23,656 nt of DNA. Source: DATDRQ01 sp035291645. Its GTDB lineage: Bacteria > Chloroflexota > Anaerolineae > Anaerolineales > UBA4823. The position numbers were made by a program, and so were the translations under genes. Each line of letters opens with the position of its first letter. Position 1 is the stretch's first letter. Positions 23,528 through 23,656 of this stretch are shown piece after piece. Under the pieces are notes generated by a model. The model searched no databases. It was not told the origin of the DNA and saw nothing but the letters and a program-made list of their open reading frames with translations. The stretch covers positions 1 through 23,656 of the forward strand of contig DATDRQ010000007.1 of assembly GCA_035291645.1 (NCBI GenBank). Direction: 5' to 3'.

Positions 23528-23541
23528 GGCGTTGATACGCC
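23528..23541 (+). terminator. Possible leader attenuator hairpin
   Basis: GGCGT (23528-23532) pairs with ACGCC (23537-23541) over a TGAT loop. A T-rich tract (ATTTTTCTCTTTT) begins 7 nt after the stem. The stem is short and the T-run is displaced and interrupted, so this is at best a weak terminator or attenuator ahead of the last gene. Confidence 0.3.
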
Positions 23542-23598
23542 ATTCTGATTTTTCTCTTTTACACCACATTCGCAAATCTCTTTAGGAGGAGAACCACA

Positions 23599-23656
23599 AT
23601 GTTTAGTAGCAGAAAATTGATGCTCGTGCTTGGCGTACTGGTGATCGCCAGTATGG
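23599..23656 (+). CDS. Secreted or lipoprotein gene start, probably transporter binding protein (3' truncated)
   Basis: ATG 23599 follows a strong AGGAGGA (23584-23590) with 8-nt spacing. The 19 codons in the window give MFSSRKLMLVLGVLVIASM, a basic N-terminus and hydrophobic core of a signal peptide. The segment resembles the start of Chloroflexota solute-binding lipoproteins, in which a VLxAC-type lipobox usually follows within a few residues. The lipobox and the mature protein are outside the window, so the family is a guess. A strong promoter, long leader and strong ribosome-binding site suggest high expression. Confidence 0.6.
   Translation, partial: MFSSRKLMLVLGVLVIASM

Larger units (their letters stand above)
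23243..23598 (+). promoter_or_regulatory. 356-bp non-coding regulatory region
   Basis: No convincing gene is present. In order it holds three 11-bp direct repeats (from 23308), a good promoter (23351-23379), a leader of about 210 nt containing AAAGGAGGTGA at 23489-23499 without a usable start codon, a small hairpin followed by a T-rich stretch (23528-23559), and the ribosome-binding site of the last gene. The first 65 bp (23243-23307) show nothing recognisable. Confidence 0.6.

Noticed and set aside
23496..23585. 29-codon ORF starting GTG in the last leader
   Set aside because: The GTG is inside the ribosome-binding-like sequence, leaving no spacing. The peptide has no signal or motif features.

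Overview
The window looks like chromosomal DNA of a Chloroflexota bacterium, most likely Anaerolineae. This is inferred from protein style, not from an rRNA gene. The clues are lipoproteins with a Thr/Val/Glu-rich linker after the lipobox, a PP2C phosphatase with a membrane anchor and Pro/Thr-rich tail, a VWA-FHA membrane protein, a pseudo-PP2C/propeller membrane protein, several apparently leaderless genes, and a 135-bp palindromic repeat of a kind I recall from Chloroflexota. There are no rRNA, tRNA, phage, transposase or CRISPR features.

Region 1 (2-7397, plus strand) is an amino-sugar import and catabolism locus. It holds the C-terminal end of a ROK protein, a PIG-L/LmbE-type deacetylase, a sugar-binding lipoprotein, two MalF/MalG-like permeases, a cytoplasmic GH3 beta-N-acetylhexosaminidase and a SIS-domain glucosamine-6-phosphate deaminase-like enzyme. 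Together these could import an N-acetylglucosamine oligosaccharide, cleave it, deacetylate and phosphorylate the sugar, and feed it to fructose-6-phosphate. No NagA-type deacetylase and no transporter ATPase is present.

Region 2 (7450-9288) holds divergent mobA (molybdenum cofactor guanylyltransferase) and an AmrS-type radical SAM gene. A 12-bp tandem repeat overlaps the mobA promoter.

Region 3 (9333-17999) holds an envelope and phospho-signalling group. On the plus strand is a 756-residue protein with a degenerate PP2C-like domain, one membrane helix and a probable extracytoplasmic propeller. Converging on it is a minus-strand series: xpt, guaA, a polytopic membrane protein, a VWA-TM-FHA protein and an intact membrane-anchored PP2C phosphatase. 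The last two overlap by 4 nt.

Region 4 (18295-22252) holds maf, a lipoprotein class B penicillin-binding protein with a MecA_N-like domain, a MITE-like palindrome and rsgA.

Region 5 (22267-23656) holds an ECF sigma factor with a small overlapping downstream ORF, then about 350 bp of regulatory DNA (three 11-bp direct repeats, a good promoter, a leader of about 210 nt), then the first 19 codons of a secreted or lipoprotein gene that runs off the window.
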